Assembly: GCF_051962475.1 (NCBI RefSeq)
Contig: NZ_JBQCCF010000014.1
Span: forward strand, 11,013 to 75,012
Reading direction: 5' to 3'
Origin: Dyella_A sp051962475
GTDB taxonomy: Bacteria > Pseudomonadota > Gammaproteobacteria > Xanthomonadales > Rhodanobacteraceae
Length of the DNA stretch: 64,000 nucleotides
The first letter of the stretch is position 1, and each line of letters begins with the position of its first letter. Positions 45,837 to 54,098 of the stretch are shown piece by piece. The notes beneath the pieces were generated by a model, which did no database searches, was not told where the DNA came from, and saw only the letters and a program-made list of their open reading frames with translations. The position numbers were made by a program, and so were the translations under genes.

Positions 45837-47933
45837 ATGTTCAAGAACCTTCTTCTCGCTGCCGTCTTCGTGCTGGGCCTCGCCGCCATCGGCTGGATCG
45901 CCCTCGGCTACCTCGGCTCCAATCCGCTGGGTCTCGCCGTTGCCCTGCTGATTGGCGCGGGCTACCTCGCTGGCGCGCTTGAGCTGCAGCGCTACCGCCA
46001 GGCCACCGCCACGCTGCGCCAGGCGGTGAATGAACTCATCGACGCGCCGGCGGAACTTGGCCCCTGGCTGCAGCGTCTGCATCCGGGCCTGCGCCACGCC
46101 GTGCGCCTGCGCGTGGAAGGCGAGCGTGCCGCGTTGCCGGCGCCGACGATGACGCCGTACCTGGTCGGCCTGCTGGTGCTGCTGGGCATGCTCGGCACCC
46201 TGCTCGGCATGATGGCCACGCTGCGCGGCACCGGCATGGCGCTGGCCAGCGCCAGCGATCTTGCCGCCATCCGCGGTTCGCTGGCCGCGCCGATCAACGG
46301 CCTGGGCTTCGCTTTCGGCACCTCCATCGCCGGCGTCGCCAGTTCGGCAATGCTCGGCCTGCTCTCCGCGCTGGTGCGCCGCGACCGGCTGCAGGCGGTG
46401 CTGGCGCTGGACGCAAAGATCGCCACCACGCTGCGCATCCACTCGCAGGCGCACCGCCGCGAGGAGAGCTTCCGCCTGCTGCAGCAACAGGCCGCCGCGA
46501 TGCCCGCGCTGGTCGATCGGCTGCAGGCGATGGCCGCCACGCTGGAGCAGCACAGCGCCGCCGCACACGAGCGCCAGCAGGCCGAGCAGCAGGCGTTCCA
46601 CCGCCACACCGAGGCGGCCTACACGCGTCTGGCCGAGTCGGTGCAGCAGTCGCTGAAAGACAGCATGGCCGACAGCGCGCGCACCGCCAGCCAAGTGCTG
46701 CAGCCGGTGGTGGAATCCACCCTGGCCAGCCTCTCGCGCGAATCGACGGCGATCCAGACCAGCGTGAGCGACGCCGTGCAGCGCCAGCTCGACGGCCTCG
46801 CCAGCGGCTTCGACAGCACCGCGCGCACCGTCACCGACATCTGGGCCGATGCGCTCACTCAACACCGCGAAACCAACGCCGCCCACGCGCAGGCGCTGGG
46901 CGACGCGCTCGCCCGCTTCGCCGAAACCTTCGAGCAGCGCTCCTCCGCGCTGCTCAATGGCGTCACCGAACGCCTCGATGCCAGCGCCGAACGCACCGCC
47001 TCCGCGTGGAGCACCGCGCTGGCCAAACAGGACGTCACCCACGCCGAACTCGCCAGCCGCAACCAGCACGCGCTGGCCGCCGCCGGCGAAACCTTCGAGC
47101 AGCACGCCACGGTGCTGGTGCAGGCAGTCAACCGCTCGCACGCGGAACTGCAGTCGGCACTGGCCGCGCGCGACGAGGAGCGCCTCGCCGCCTGGGCGCA
47201 CAAGCTCGACGCTCTCACCGCCGAACTCGGCGCGCAGTGGCAAGCCGCGGGCGAAGCCACCGCCAGCCGCCAGCAGGCGATCTGCGACACGCTGGAGCAA
47301 ACCGCGGGCAACATTGCCGCGCAGACGCAGGAACACGCCCGCGCCACCCTCGCCGAGATTGCCCGCCTGGTCGAAGCCGCCTCCGAAGCGCCGCGCGTGG
47401 CCGCCGAAGTGGTCGGCGAGCTGCGCCAGAAATTGTCCGACTCGATGGTGCGCGACACCGCCATGCTGGAGGAACGCAGCCGCCTCCTGGCCACGCTGGA
47501 AACCCTGCTCGACGCGGTCAACCACGCCTCCACCGAGCAGCGCAGCGCCGTCGACGCGCTCGTCAGCACGTCGGCCGAGCTGCTCGACCGCGTCGGCAGC
47601 CGCTTCGCCGAACAGATCGACAGCGAAACCGCCAAGCTCGACACCGCCGCCGCCCAGCTCACCGCCAGCGCCACCGAAGTGGCCAGCCTCGGCGATGCCT
47701 TCGGTGCCGGTGTGGCGCAGTTCGCGCAGACCAACGACGCCCTGATGGAGCGCCTGCAGCAGATCGCCACCGCGCTCGATGCTTCGCTCGCCCGCAGCGA
47801 CGAACAGCTCGCCTACTACGTGGCGCAGGCCAAGGAAGTGGTGGAGCTCAGCGTGCTCTCGCAGCAGCAGATCCTCACCGACATGCAGCAACTCGCCGGC
47901 CGCCGCACGCCGGGCAAGGTGGCCAAGGCATGA
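45837..47933 (+). CDS. DUF802 protein, MotA/TolQ/ZorA-like membrane subunit with long coiled-coil tail
   Basis: A 698-residue protein. Four membrane segments lie near residues 4-26, 31-50, 107-128 and 153-180. The third (PYLVGLLVLLGMLGTLLGMM) and fourth (PINGLGFAFGTSIAGVASSA) match the pore helices of MotA/TolQ/ExbB proteins (GLLGTVxGM and GLxxAxxTTxxG patterns). Residues ~200-690 form a Gln/Ala/Glu-rich helical coiled coil with a DUF802 region, predicted cytoplasmic. The plan matches ZorA of the Zorya system. With the OmpA protein downstream it should form an ion-driven stator; its cargo is unknown. Confidence 0.85.
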   Translation: MFKNLLLAAVFVLGLAAIGWIALGYLGSNPLGLAVALLIGAGYLAGALELQRYRQATATLRQAVNELIDAPAELGPWLQRLHPGLRHAVRLRVEGERAALPAPTMTPYLVGLLVLLGMLGTLLGMMATLRGTGMALASASDLAAIRGSLAAPINGLGFAFGTSIAGVASSAMLGLLSALVRRDRLQAVLALDAKIATTLRIHSQAHRREESFRLLQQQAAAMPALVDRLQAMAATLEQHSAAAHERQQAEQQAFHRHTEAAYTRLAESVQQSLKDSMADSARTASQVLQPVVESTLASLSRESTAIQTSVSDAVQRQLDGLASGFDSTARTVTDIWADALTQHRETNAAHAQALGDALARFAETFEQRSSALLNGVTERLDASAERTASAWSTALAKQDVTHAELASRNQHALAAAGETFEQHATVLVQAVNRSHAELQSALAARDEERLAAWAHKLDALTAELGAQWQAAGEATASRQQAICDTLEQTAGNIAAQTQEHARATLAEIARLVEAASEAPRVAAEVVGELRQKLSDSMVRDTAMLEERSRLLATLETLLDAVNHASTEQRSAVDALVSTSAELLDRVGSRFAEQIDSETAKLDTAAAQLTASATEVASLGDAFGAGVAQFAQTNDALMERLQQIATALDASLARSDEQLAYYVAQAKEVVELSVLSQQQILTDMQQLAGRRTPGKVAKA

Positions 47934-47975
47934 GCGTCCTGCAGCAAGCTCGACGAGAACTCACCGCGCGCCCTC

Positions 47976-48050
47976 GTAGGAGCCCGCTCGCGGGCGATGC
48001 TCTTCGCGCCAGTTCGGAAAAAAATGCATCGCCCGCAAGCGGGCTCCTAC
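47976..48050. repeat. REPIN (inverted REP pair) between the DUF802 and OmpA genes
   Basis: GTAGGAGCCCGCTCGCGGGCGATGC (25 bases, 47976-48000) is followed by its inverted copy at 48026-48050 with one mismatch. Each arm also forms its own hairpin. A further partial copy (GTAGGAGCCC) lies at 63907. Confidence 0.9.
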
Positions 48051-48102
48051 AGCGCCGCGGGGCGGCGAGCCGATCCGTGCCCCTTGCCCACACCACCACC
48101 CT

Positions 48103-48768
48103 ATGACCGACGACGTCGACCTCACCCCCGAATCCACCGCCCCCATCTGGGCCTTCGGCGACCTGATGTCGGTGCTGCTCGGCGCCTTCGTGCTGATCCT
48201 GGTCGGCGTCATCGGCGTGCAGCTGCAGCTCTCGCACAAGCTGCAGCTGGCCGAAAAGCAGCGCCAGGCCGAACTGCAGCGCCGCACGACGCTGGAGAAA
48301 GCCCTCGCCACGCCGCTCGCACAGGGCCGCGTCACCCTGGTCAACGGCCGCATCGGCATCCGCGGCAACCTGCTGTTCGCGCTCAACTCCGACCAGCTGC
48401 AGCCGGACGGCCAGCAGCTGATCCAGAGCCTCGCCGTGCCGCTGGCGCAGTACCTGCAATCGCGCGACGAGCTGCTGATGGTCAGCGGCTTCACCGACGA
48501 CCAGCCCGTGCACGGCGGCAACCGCCGCTTCGCCGACAACTGGGAGCTCTCCGCCCAGCGCGCGCTCACCGTCACCCGTGCGCTGATCGCCGCTGGCGTG
48601 CCCGCCAACGCGGTGTTCGCCGCTGCGTTCGGTGCACAGCAGCCGGTCAGCGCCAACGGCGACGAGGCGGGCCGCGCGAAAAACCGCCGCGTGGAAATCG
48701 CCCCCATCCCGCGCTCCTCCGCCGCCAACACGGCGCCGACCACCGCCGCCCCCGGCCATGCGCCCTGA
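48103..48768 (+). CDS. OmpA-domain, MotB/ZorB-like stator subunit
   Basis: A 221-residue protein with one transmembrane helix (residues ~14-38) beginning FGDLMSVLLGAF. Asp20 lies in the FxDLM(S/T) motif that carries the proton-binding aspartate of MotB and ZorB. A helical linker leads to an OmpA/MotB peptidoglycan-binding domain (residues ~75-205) with SGFTDDQPV and NWELSAQRALTVTRAL. It would anchor the DUF802 channel protein to the cell wall. Its 3' end overlaps the DUF2894 start by 11 bases. Confidence 0.86.
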   Translation: MTDDVDLTPESTAPIWAFGDLMSVLLGAFVLILVGVIGVQLQLSHKLQLAEKQRQAELQRRTTLEKALATPLAQGRVTLVNGRIGIRGNLLFALNSDQLQPDGQQLIQSLAVPLAQYLQSRDELLMVSGFTDDQPVHGGNRRFADNWELSAQRALTVTRALIAAGVPANAVFAAAFGAQQPVSANGDEAGRAKNRRVEIAPIPRSSAANTAPTTAAPGHAP

Positions 48769-49288
48769 CACCGCCTCGGCCATCCGCGCGCAGCTGATCG
48801 CGTCGCTGCAGCAGCGCGCCGCCACGCTCGATGGCGAAGCGCGCCGCATGCTCGATGCCCGCCTGGCCGCTCTGCATGCCCTCGATGCCGATGCGCTTCA
48901 CGAAGCGCCGTATGCCCAATCGCAAGCGCATCCACCCGGCCCCCTGCGCCAACTCGCCGACCAGCTCGCCCACGGCGCGCCCACCGACCGCACCGCCTAC
49001 CCGGAACTCCCCGCGCTCGCCGACTTCCGCCAGCTCTGGTCCACCCTGCGCGCCGACAGCCAGCTCCAGCAAACCGTCGCCCACACCCCCACCGACGCCG
49101 GCCCGCTCAACTCCGCCGCGCTGGCCAGCCGCGCCATCGCGCTGATGCGCGACACCTCGCCCGGCTACCTGCGCGCGTTCCTCGCCTACGTGGACGAACT
49201 GGCATGGCTGGAGCAGCTGGTTGCGGGCGCTCCGGTGTCTGGGTCCGTCGCCACAAAAAAACGCGGTGCGCGCAAACCGCGCCTTTGA
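48758..49288 (+). CDS. DUF2894 family protein, fourth gene of the stator-like operon
   Basis: A 176-residue soluble, helical protein matching DUF2894 (LIASLQQRAATLDGEARRML; a central LPALADFRQLWSTLRAD; SPGYLRAFLAYVDELAWLEQL) with a basic C-terminus. The family co-occurs with DUF802/OmpA operons. The 11-base overlap with the OmpA gene shows tight coupling. It could be an effector or regulator of the stator. Function is unknown. Confidence 0.8.
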   Translation: MRPDTASAIRAQLIASLQQRAATLDGEARRMLDARLAALHALDADALHEAPYAQSQAHPPGPLRQLADQLAHGAPTDRTAYPELPALADFRQLWSTLRADSQLQQTVAHTPTDAGPLNSAALASRAIALMRDTSPGYLRAFLAYVDELAWLEQLVAGAPVSGSVATKKRGARKPRL

Positions 49289-49337
49289 CGCCTTGATCGT
49301 CACACCGGCCGGAGCCGCTGTACCTGACGCCGCAAGC

Positions 49338-49364
49338 TCAAGTTCTGGCCGAGGTAGCCGCTGA
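49338..49364 (+). promoter_or_regulatory. Sigma-28 (FliA)-like promoter upstream of the GGDEF gene
   Basis: TCAAGTTC, 11 bases, then GCCGCTGA: each half matches six of eight bases of the FliA consensus TAAAGTTT-N11-GCCGATAA, with exact spacing. It lies ~195 bases ahead of the PAS-GGDEF start. Confidence 0.6.
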
Positions 49365-49559
49365 CCCAGGCTAAGTGCTGCATCCCGCCGCCATGCCCCA
49401 TGGGCACGACGACGGCACGGGCGCATTCCCGGACCACGTTGGCCGGGGCGTCGTCTACCACCCCGCGGGCCCTCCCCAGCCCTGAATCTCGCTCGTCGAA
49501 GTGAATCTGAACCCGTCCTCTGGACGGAAAGACGATGCTTCGGTGAGCATGGTCTACCC

Positions 49560-51227
49560 ATGCCGTCCTCGCCCACGCCGCCCGACCAATTGCTGCACCT
49601 GCTCCCCGAAGCAGTGGTGCAGACCGACGCGGCGTGGACCATCACCTACCTCAACCCCGCCTGGCACAGCCTCACCGGCCACCCGGTGGACGCGGCGCTC
49701 GGCTGCTCCCTGCTCGATTTCGTGCACCCCGACGACACGGCCGCGCTGCGCGCCGGCATGCCGGTGTTCCGGCTGCGGCGGGCCGACGCCGATTACCGCT
49801 GGATGCGCCTGCAGCTCAGTCCCACCACGGATGCCGAAGAGCGCGTGATCAGCCGCCAGGGCGTGCTGATCGAGCTCACCGAGATCGGCGAGCAGGTGCT
49901 GATGGACGATCGCCAGCGCTTCCTGCGGCTGCTGGAGCGCATCGACGGCGTGGTCTGGGAGGCGGAGCTGGGCGTGGGCAACACCTTCCTCAGCCCGCAG
50001 GTGGAACGCCTGTTCGGCTACGCGGTGGAGGAGTGGCGTGCCGACCCGGGTTTCTGGCGGGCCCATGTGCACCCGGATGACCTGCCCGACGCGCTGGTCA
50101 TCGACGAGGCCGCCTATCACGCCACCCACAGCTACGCGTACGAGATGAGCTACCGGCTGATCGCCAAGTCGGGCCGCGTGGTGTGGGTGCGCGACCTGTG
50201 CCGCGTCGACGTGGAGCCGGGCCGGCCCAACCGCATGATCGGCCTGATGATCGACGTCACCCGGCAGAAGCACACCGAGCTGGAACTACTGCAGTCGCAC
50301 CACCGCTACGCGCTCGCCACCCGCGGCTCCAACGACGGCATCTGGGACTGGAACCTGCAGACCGACGAGCTGCACGTGTCCGAGCGCTTCAACGAAATCG
50401 TCGGGCTCGACCAGGGCGACACCCTGCATCCGCACGGGTGGAATTACCTGCAACAGCTCATCGACCCCGACGATCGCGAGCGCGTACAGGCCGCGTACCG
50501 CCGGCACCTCTCCGGCCAGCGTCCCAACTTCTCGGTGGATTTCCGCGCGCGCCACGGCGCGGGGCGCCTGGTGTGGCTCAACTGGCGCGGCGTGGCCCAG
50601 TTCGAAGACGGCAATCCTGTGCGCATGGCCGGCTCGCTCAGCGACCTGGCCGAGCGCGGCAGCTCCTACGACGCCCTCACCAACCTGCCCGGCCGGCCGC
50701 TGTTCCGCGACCGCCTCGAACACGCCATCGCCGTGCACCAGGACGCCGTCGCCAAGCGCGGTAACGCCCCGGCCGACCCCAACTCCACCCGCTTCGCCGT
50801 GCTGCTGTTGGATCTGGACGGGTTCAAGGCCGTCAACGACACCCTCGGCCACCACGTCGGCGACCTGCTGCTGCAACAGGTGGCCCGCCGGCTGGAAACC
50901 TGCGTGCGCGCCATCGACCTGGTCGCCCGCATGAGCGGCGACGAGTTCAACGTGCTGCTGGAGTCGGTCGATCCCGTCGGCGCCACCGACCGCGCCCGGC
51001 AGATCGCCGCTGCGCTCGCCGCGCCGTATCCGATCGGCGCGCATGAAGTGAACTGCCCCGCCAGTATCGGCGTGGTCGTCAGCCAAGCTGGCTTCGCCAC
51101 CACTGACGACTACCTGCGAGCCGCTGATGCGGCGATGTACCGGGCGAAGAGTCAGCGGCTGGGGGTGTGCGTGTACCCGGAGGTCGGGGCTGAGGAAAGA
51201 TCAGGCTCATTTCCTCGCGCTTCGTAA
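49560..51227 (+). CDS. Triple-PAS diguanylate cyclase (GGDEF)
   Basis: A 555-residue cytoplasmic protein with three PAS domains (about residues 10-110, 125-235 and 245-365) and a C-terminal GGDEF domain. It has LLLDLDGFKAVNDTLGHHVGD and the active-site loop SGDEF (459-463) in place of GGDEF. SGDEF variants can still make c-di-GMP, so activity is likely. No transmembrane helix is present, so it senses a cytoplasmic signal. A FliA-like promoter upstream suggests flagellar co-regulation. Confidence 0.9.
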   Translation: MPSSPTPPDQLLHLLPEAVVQTDAAWTITYLNPAWHSLTGHPVDAALGCSLLDFVHPDDTAALRAGMPVFRLRRADADYRWMRLQLSPTTDAEERVISRQGVLIELTEIGEQVLMDDRQRFLRLLERIDGVVWEAELGVGNTFLSPQVERLFGYAVEEWRADPGFWRAHVHPDDLPDALVIDEAAYHATHSYAYEMSYRLIAKSGRVVWVRDLCRVDVEPGRPNRMIGLMIDVTRQKHTELELLQSHHRYALATRGSNDGIWDWNLQTDELHVSERFNEIVGLDQGDTLHPHGWNYLQQLIDPDDRERVQAAYRRHLSGQRPNFSVDFRARHGAGRLVWLNWRGVAQFEDGNPVRMAGSLSDLAERGSSYDALTNLPGRPLFRDRLEHAIAVHQDAVAKRGNAPADPNSTRFAVLLLDLDGFKAVNDTLGHHVGDLLLQQVARRLETCVRAIDLVARMSGDEFNVLLESVDPVGATDRARQIAAALAAPYPIGAHEVNCPASIGVVVSQAGFATTDDYLRAADAAMYRAKSQRLGVCVYPEVGAEERSGSFPRAS

Positions 51228-51311
51228 CTGAGCTCCACCCCGTCTGCCTGGATTGATGCGGGAATTCGTGAAAGTCGAACGTGACCCTTGTTTCCGACGA
51301 CTTCGGAATCG

Positions 51312-51626
51312 GTGAAACGAGCCAACCGCATCGCCGACAAGCTGCGATCGGCCATGTTGAAAGCATTTAACGACCCGGCACAGACCGAGCAATTGATGCC
51401 GCTGCTCGATCACCCGCAGGCCGGTTCCTCGATTGCTTTCTGCGCGCTGGAAAACCTGCAGCTCGATCCACAGAGCGAAGCGCGCTGTCTGCGCGTTGTT
51501 CCCGCGATGGCGTCAGCAACGGACCCGAGTGGGGCCAGTGCTGTCCTGTGGCTTTCGGATCGTTTAAGCACGTCAGACACAGCGCAGGAGTCGGAGGAAT
51601 GGCCGTGGGCATCGCTGATCGCCTGA
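51312..51626 (+). CDS. Hypothetical protein
   Basis: A ~104-residue frame, GTG start (TTG at 51288 is also in frame). It is helical, with LRSAMLKAFNDPAQTEQLM and a central DHPQAGSSIAFCALENLQLD. No family is recognised. It overlaps the next gene's start by 28 bases, as if translationally coupled. Existence is moderately supported by composition and context only. Confidence 0.4.
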   Translation: MKRANRIADKLRSAMLKAFNDPAQTEQLMPLLDHPQAGSSIAFCALENLQLDPQSEARCLRVVPAMASATDPSGASAVLWLSDRLSTSDTAQESEEWPWASLIA

Positions 51627-51984
51627 CCGAAACCTTCCCCGAAGCGGATGTTTCGGCGATGGATGATGCTTTCATACGAGCCAGCCCGGATGTCATGGAG
51701 CTGCCCGCGCCGGTGGACCTGCTCTGCGTCGTTCCGCTCTACATGCTCTGGTGCATCAAACATCTCGCCGACCCTGCACTGGTCTCCGACTTCACGGTCT
51801 ACGCCTCGCCGAGTACGGTCGATGCCAGCACCCGGGCCTGGAGCATCTGAACTTCCGTAACCGCTGCTCCCCGCGACAGATCGACGCCGTGTCGGCATTC
51901 CTGGTGTGGGCATCGAAAGCGCTTCCGTTCCACGACAACGTGCAACTTGAGCGGGCACACAGGAGATGGACTAGTAGCGGCTGA
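51599..51984 (+). pseudogene. Hypothetical protein gene broken by a one-base frameshift
   Basis: The frame from ATG 51599 (RBS GGAGGA) runs through PVDLLCVVPLYMLWCIKHLA to VSDFTVYA and then into a poor tail and a stop at 51850. A second frame continues plausibly from the same point (LAEYGRCQHPGLEHLNFRNR, then AVSAFLVWASKALPF) to 51984. A single missing base near 51806 would restore one ~129-residue protein. No family is firmly recognised, though the tail resembles small DUF proteins with a terminal helical pair. A sequencing error cannot be excluded. Confidence 0.6.
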
Positions 51985-52045
51985 CTGCTCAGAGGTGCTT
52001 GCTTCGTCCCGAAAGTGCACGCTGACCCCTGCTTCAGATCGAAAG

Positions 52046-52669
52046 CTACTGCGGCGCATACAGGCGAAGAAACTCTTCGGCGGCCCGTTTGGCGCGGCGA
52101 TTGATTTCTGTCGTTGCCGGTGCTTCGCGCTGGCGAAGCAGGATGCTCAACATCAGGTCGTCCCAGAGCAGGGCCAGAAAGCGGCCGCCCATGTCGCCCG
52201 GCGCACGCTTGTCGATCAGCCCGGATGCGCGGGCCTGTTCTGCAATCTGCCTCACGACGTCCCGTACCGATTGGCGAGCCGACGCGAGCGTTGCAGCCAC
52301 TTCGGGTGCGCGGTGGGCTTCCATGATGGCGAGCCGGAAGACCGCGACGACCCCGGGTTGGGTCACCTCGCGCAATACGGCAGCGCCGAGCTTGGCGAGC
52401 ATCGACGCCAGTTCGTTTCGCTCGCTTGGCGCCGCCAGCCTGGTCGGCAATCGCATGCGCCCCACGCGATCGGCAATACACGCCGCAAGCATCGACTGCT
52501 TGGTGCCGAACAGGGCATACAGCTCGCGCTTGGACACCTGCGCCCGCGTGGCGATCTTCAAGGTGCTTGCATCCGCGTAACCCAGTTCGATGAAGGTATC
52601 CATGGCGGCCTGCAGGATGCGTTCGCGCATCGACCGTGCACCGGATGGCAGTTCTGATTGATCGTTCAC
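52046..52669 (-). CDS. TetR-family transcriptional regulator
   Basis: A 207-residue repressor. N-terminal helix-turn-helix: RERILQAAMDTFIELGYADA, then IATRAQVSKRELYALFGTKQ. The C-terminal ligand domain has an Ala-rich helical pattern. GTG at 52669 with a GAGG site is the likely start. It is divergent from the membrane-protein gene at 52835, with twin GGTACC operators between them, so it probably represses both. Confidence 0.88.
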   Translation of the reverse strand: MNDQSELPSGARSMRERILQAAMDTFIELGYADASTLKIATRAQVSKRELYALFGTKQSMLAACIADRVGRMRLPTRLAAPSERNELASMLAKLGAAVLREVTQPGVVAVFRLAIMEAHRAPEVAATLASARQSVRDVVRQIAEQARASGLIDKRAPGDMGGRFLALLWDDLMLSILLRQREAPATTEINRRAKRAAEEFLRLYAPQ

Positions 52670-52686
52670 GACGGGCCTCTTGCGCT

Positions 52687-52735
52687 GGTACCAAGCGGTA
52701 CCGTAGCATGTTCATCATTGGTACTATCCGGTACC
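52687..52735. promoter_or_regulatory. Twin palindromic operators between tetR and a membrane-protein gene
   Basis: Operator 1 (52687-52702) is GGTACC-AAGC-GGTACC and operator 2 (52720-52735) is GGTACT-ATCC-GGTACC. Their starts are 33 bases apart, about three helical turns, both between the divergent genes. Confidence 0.8.
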
Positions 52736-52834
52736 GATGCAGTCGAGGCATCAGCACCCACCTGCTGGCACTGCACGGAAAGGCACGTGCCGATGCGTGG
52801 AGCTGCCGCGCAATCCCAAGCGAAGGAAAAGCCC

Positions 52835-53383
52835 ATGTCGACCGACCACATTTTCACCTTGCAGCTCGTCCTGGGTTACCTCGCGTGGGGGCTCTGCTTC
52901 CGGGCCTACGTGTGGCCGTGGCTGCGATCCATGCCACGCGTCGACGCTCATCGCATCATCGCCACCCTGCACAGTTTTCGCTTCTTCGGTCTCGTATTCG
53001 TGGTTCCTGGCGTGGTCGGGGCGCAGCTACCGACCAGCTTCGCCCCGTTCGCCGCGTATGCCGACCTGGCCACCGGTGTGCTCGCCATGCTCGCGCTGTT
53101 GTCGCTGAGGGTGCGGCCGATCTACTGGTTTGCCGTGGTCGCATTCAACGTGGTGGGCATGGCCGACCTGCTGCTCGACTATGCGCATGCAGTGCGAGCC
53201 GCCCTTCCCGCAGTGGCCGGCGAACTGGGTGCGGCCTATGTGATTCCTGTCGTCTATGTGCCGCTGCTTATGATCACGCACATCGCGGCGTTCTACATGT
53301 TGCTGCGCCCTGCGGTGAACCGGCAGAACATGCCGGAACCAGGCGCGCCGAATGCGGCCGTGCAGGCGGCGGATGCCGCGTAG
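52835..53383 (+). CDS. Integral membrane protein of unknown function
   Basis: A 182-residue protein with about five hydrophobic segments, starting MSTDHIFTLQLVLGYLAWGL. It has conserved-looking RVDAHRIIATLHSFRFFGLV and NVVGMADLLLDYAHA segments. The ATG at 52835 has an AAGGA ribosome site. Its promoter lies in the twin-operator region of the divergent TetR gene, so it is likely the regulator's target. No catalytic or transport family is recognised. Confidence 0.78.
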   Translation: MSTDHIFTLQLVLGYLAWGLCFRAYVWPWLRSMPRVDAHRIIATLHSFRFFGLVFVVPGVVGAQLPTSFAPFAAYADLATGVLAMLALLSLRVRPIYWFAVVAFNVVGMADLLLDYAHAVRAALPAVAGELGAAYVIPVVYVPLLMITHIAAFYMLLRPAVNRQNMPEPGAPNAAVQAADAA

Positions 53384-53483
53384 CGCTGGCGAGCGAGTCG
53401 AGCCGGTAAGGCATGTGACGAGTGTCCACCGTGTACCCATTCCCGGGTACTGAGCCCATCCCCCACCGTTAGAGGAAGACGAG

Positions 53484-53714
53484 ATGCTGGTACATATTTT
53501 CCGCGGTCCGGGCCGGGTATTCGGTGTCACCCAGGACGAAGGGGGCACGAATCTGCCGGAACAGTTCGCATCATGGGCCTACCTAAAGTCGGCGGAGCTT
53601 GACCGCGAACGAGCCATGCCAGGGATCGACTCAAGGGAATGCATCGACGACATCGCTGAGCACGGGTTTCATATCACCGATGCCCATGTGCGCGTCACTC
53701 ATCGAATGATCTGA
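53484..53714 (+). CDS. Small conserved hypothetical protein
   Basis: A 76-residue acidic protein starting MLVHIFRGPGRVFGVTQDEG and ending FHITDAHVRVTHRMI. AGAGGA lies at a good ribosome-site distance. The N-terminal FRGPGRVFG and C-terminal HGFHITDAHVR stretches look like conserved motifs. No function is assigned. It is 100 bases after the membrane protein. Confidence 0.65.
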   Translation: MLVHIFRGPGRVFGVTQDEGGTNLPEQFASWAYLKSAELDRERAMPGIDSRECIDDIAEHGFHITDAHVRVTHRMI

Positions 53715-54098
53715 GAGCAGTCGGCGAGCTAGCTCGCCAGTGGTCATCAAACAAGCGAAAACAGATGGGAGCGGGTTCACTTCCGCACGCGAAGTAGTGA
53801 ACGTTGCCTGCTCGCGCGGCCCTTCGGCGACACCGCGAAGGGCATCCGAGTGCTCGATGACCCAAGCGGCGAAACGAGAACCCCGCTAGCTCTCACTGCA
53901 TGGCTTGCGTCTGGATAGGCCAACTGTCACTTCCGGAACCGCTCATAGTGCTCGTTACATTTGAGGCCTCCTCGCAGCCGCCCTTTTCGCGCCGCGGCTT
54001 TCCGGCTTTGCGCCGCGGAGCCAGTCGAAGCGAGCAGCCAGGCCGCCAAGTTCTGGCCCCGTGAGAGCCAACCCGTGAAACGAGCCTCGTGAAAAGGA
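53715..54098. other. Intergenic region with no gene
   Basis: About 380 bases with several partial inverted repeats. GTTCACT and AGTGAAC bracket ~14 bases around 53777-53804, reminiscent of the GGGGTCAGGTTCACTTAC repeat at 55430. The GAAAAGGAATG motif at its end supplies the ribosome site for the serine hydrolase. Confidence 0.5.

Noticed and set aside
45010..49288. Complete Zorya defence system
   Set aside because: Only ZorA-like and ZorB-like proteins are present; no ZorC, ZorD helicase or ZorE nuclease is seen nearby, so it is described as stator-like only.
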